Shown here in pieces: positions 62,397 to 64,000 of a stretch of 64,000 nt of DNA. Under the pieces are notes generated by a model. It was not told the origin of the DNA, made no database searches, and saw only the letters and a program-made list of their open reading frames with translations. The position numbers were made by a program, and so were the translations under genes. The stretch spans positions 2,418,001 through 2,482,000 of the forward strand of contig NZ_JNLQ01000002.1 of assembly GCF_000703165.1 (NCBI RefSeq). Reading direction: 5' to 3'. The DNA is from Butyrivibrio sp. AE3004 (GTDB taxonomy: Bacteria > Bacillota > Clostridia > Lachnospirales > Lachnospiraceae). Position 1 is the first letter of the stretch; each line of letters opens with the position of its first letter.

Positions 62397-63227
62397 CTAT
62401 CTCTCATTGCCGGTTATTCTATCCTGAAGACCTTTGTAAAACTCTGACATTCTGTCTGTATTCAACTTCCTGCCACCTCTGAAGACAGGGCGTTTAAATC
62501 TGAAATTCTTTATATTCTTAAGCTGATATCTCTGTCTGAAGTCCAATGATTCCGCTGCTGATGCTATAGCCTCTCTTGCTCTTGCGGGAACAGCGGTAAT
62601 TGCTTCCTTAGCCCTTACCGGTGTAGCTGCAGCTGTCTGATACACATCCTCCATCTTTTCATCAAATTCTGCCATCGCTCCCTCGACCATATCAAGAAGA
62701 TGAATAAGACTTGACACCGTAAGAACAAGATCCGCTGCAAGATATGCCATAAGCAAAAGCGCAATAACTTCTGCTACATACGGATTCACCATTGCCTTAA
62801 CTTTCTCAGAAAAAGGAAGGACAAATCTGGTAACAAGCACACCCGCAACACCAAATCCTACTGTTGCCGGGACGCATACACGTCCGTTAATATTCAGCGG
62901 AATGTCGTTATATTCCCACCAAACCGCGTGGAATCTTTTCTCAAGAAAATATGATGTGCTGTATTCAAGAATAATACTGCCCACTGCACAAATAAGAAAA
63001 ATCTTCCAAATTGGAATCATGTTGTATGGTATTCCTCTAAACCACGGAAGATACCCAAACACAATAGAGCATAGCACAGCTCCTGTACCATAAATAGGAC
63101 AGATAGGTCCAAATAAAAAGCCTCTGTTTCTCCAATGTCCTTCCTTGACTGTGCAGTAAATACATTCATATACCCAGCCAACAAAACTATATATTACAAA
63201 CTCTATAAAAAGTTTACTTATAAACAT
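62397..63227 (-). CDS. CmpB-like integral membrane protein (PF06541 type)
   Basis: 276 residues with about six membrane segments in the first 190. The pattern YSFVGWVYECIYCTVKEGHWRNRGF with later CPIYGTGA, EYSTSYFLEKRFHAVWWEYND and GRVCVP matches PF06541, annotated as putative ABC transporter permease but with no shown substrate. A basic cytoplasmic tail of about 75 residues (FRQRYQLKNIKNFRFKRP) follows. GGAG lies 11 nt before the ATG. It lies between nth and apeB. Confidence 0.8.
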   Translation of the reverse strand: MFISKLFIEFVIYSFVGWVYECIYCTVKEGHWRNRGFLFGPICPIYGTGAVLCSIVFGYLPWFRGIPYNMIPIWKIFLICAVGSIILEYSTSYFLEKRFHAVWWEYNDIPLNINGRVCVPATVGFGVAGVLVTRFVLPFSEKVKAMVNPYVAEVIALLLMAYLAADLVLTVSSLIHLLDMVEGAMAEFDEKMEDVYQTAAATPVRAKEAITAVPARAREAIASAAESLDFRQRYQLKNIKNFRFKRPVFRGGRKLNTDRMSEFYKGLQDRITGNER

Positions 63228-63296
63228 TTACTAATATGCTCCCCTGTAAAACAGTTATGCTTGTCGCAAGCCATTATCCATACTTTACGGTAAGCC

Positions 63297-63935
63297 TTAA
63301 GCATTTTTCTTTCCATACTTACAGATATCCTTCAGACAGCAATTACTGCAATCAGGCCTTCTTGCAACACAGACTTTCCTCCCATGCCACACAAATCTAT
63401 GGCATAAGCTGTTACCTTCTTCAGGAGGGATTATTTTCCATAAAGCTTTCTCAACCTTTGCGGGATCCTTCTCATCATCCACAAGTCCTATCAGGTTACT
63501 GAGCCTTATGCAATGTGTATCGGTAACTATTGCGGGCTTGCCAAAAACATCTCCCATAACAAGATTGGCACTTTTTCGTCCTACACCTGGAAGTGCCAGT
63601 AATTCCTCCATGTTATCAGGGACTTTGTCATCATATTTTTCATGAAGCATTTTCATGCATGCACTGATATCTCTCGCCTTGGATTTTCCTAGGCCACATG
63701 GTCTTACGATCTCCTCAATCTCCGAAGGATCGGCATTTGCAAGAGCCTCCACAGTCGGAAATTTCTCATACAAAAGCGGAGTTGTCTTATCAACCCGTGC
63801 ATCAGTGCACTGAGCAGCAAGCCTTACACTCACAAGGAGTTGCCATGCCTCACTGTAATCAAGAGTACAATCCGCATCGGGATACTCTTTTCTCAGCCTG
63901 TTTATCACTTCCAATGCTAACTGTTTTTTTGTCAT
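63297..63935 (-). CDS. nth: Endonuclease III
   Basis: 212 residues, as usual for Nth. The helix-hairpin-helix motif is LPGVGRKSANLVMG with catalytic Lys, followed by catalytic Asp in IVTDTHCIRL. The iron-sulfur cluster Cys set is C-x6-C-x2-C-x5-C in CVARRPDCSNCCLKDIC. It removes oxidised pyrimidines and nicks at AP sites. The ATG at 63935 gives the normal length; an in-frame TTG at 63971 would add 12 residues and has no ribosome site. The bases from 63936 to the window end are spacer and unassigned. Confidence 0.94.
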   Translation of the reverse strand: MTKKQLALEVINRLRKEYPDADCTLDYSEAWQLLVSVRLAAQCTDARVDKTTPLLYEKFPTVEALANADPSEIEEIVRPCGLGKSKARDISACMKMLHEKYDDKVPDNMEELLALPGVGRKSANLVMGDVFGKPAIVTDTHCIRLSNLIGLVDDEKDPAKVEKALWKIIPPEEGNSLCHRFVWHGRKVCVARRPDCSNCCLKDICKYGKKNA

Positions 63936-64000
63936 AAAAACACACCCATCTATTTTATCGCATATTCCCAAAAAAAACGAGTCCGAAAAGCAAAAGCCTC

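Overview
The window looks like chromosomal DNA of a butyrate-producing Lachnospiraceae bacterium, most likely Butyrivibrio or a close relative. Three things point that way: a complete acetyl-CoA to butyryl-CoA cluster in the order thl-crt-hbd-bcd-etfB-etfA, many two-component, c-di-GMP and chemotaxis genes, and AT-rich spacers full of hairpins. The genus is inferred from gene content; no search was run. Most genes are on the minus strand.

Layout. 1-3.7 kb: a c-di-GMP cluster (small unknown gene, GGDEF-EAL-GGDEF protein, membrane sensor cut by the window edge). 3.9-8 kb: YczE-like membrane protein, CbxX/SpoVK AAA+ ATPase with repeat arrays, secreted GH25 lysozyme. 8.3-10.1 kb: GGGtGRT protein with an IscU-like scaffold. 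10.3-17 kb: folA, a PepSY protein, thyA, secreted LRR protein, MBL/beta-CASP nuclease, SpeE-like protein, tRNA-Leu. 17-24 kb: M20 amidohydrolase, polar amino-acid ABC transporter, LytS-type kinase with regulator, tRNA-Pro and tRNA-Gly. 24.5-30.3 kb: oppDFABC peptide transporter. 30.3-34.8 kb: double flavodoxin protein, response regulator, pgeF, a truncated integrase beside four tRNA genes. 34.9-38.3 kb: phosphodiesterase, rdgB, an amidase-fold protein without catalytic residues, and an rRNA methyltransferase. 38.4-44.5 kb: chemoreceptor, tRNA-Arg, HD-GYP regulator, and FapA carrying a long 26-residue repeat array. 44.8-52.8 kb: mtnA and the butyrate operon. 52.8-64 kb: DnaA-box cluster, hpf, NlpC/P60 hydrolase, trxB, SDR, an lgt-like gene, CheY with a CheX-like fusion, SseB-like protein, apeB, a CmpB-like membrane protein, nth.

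How it works together. The butyrate operon turns acetyl-CoA into butyryl-CoA and re-oxidises NADH; Bcd with EtfAB can couple crotonyl-CoA reduction to ferredoxin reduction. Peptide and amino-acid uptake (opp, the polar amino-acid transporter, M20 and M18 peptidases) fits a gut or rumen fermenter. The GGDEF/EAL, HD-GYP, FapA, chemoreceptor, CheY and CheX-like genes point to c-di-GMP-controlled motility or surface behaviour.

The most unusual material is in the spacers and in repeat proteins: a dispersed TATGAC stem-loop repeat (four loci, five units), a three-hairpin element in the etfB-etfA spacer and again after the nlpC-type gene, a two-hairpin element in both spacers flanking hbd, a tight DnaA-box cluster in front of hpf, and the FapA fusion. 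No CRISPR array, insertion sequence or rRNA gene was seen.
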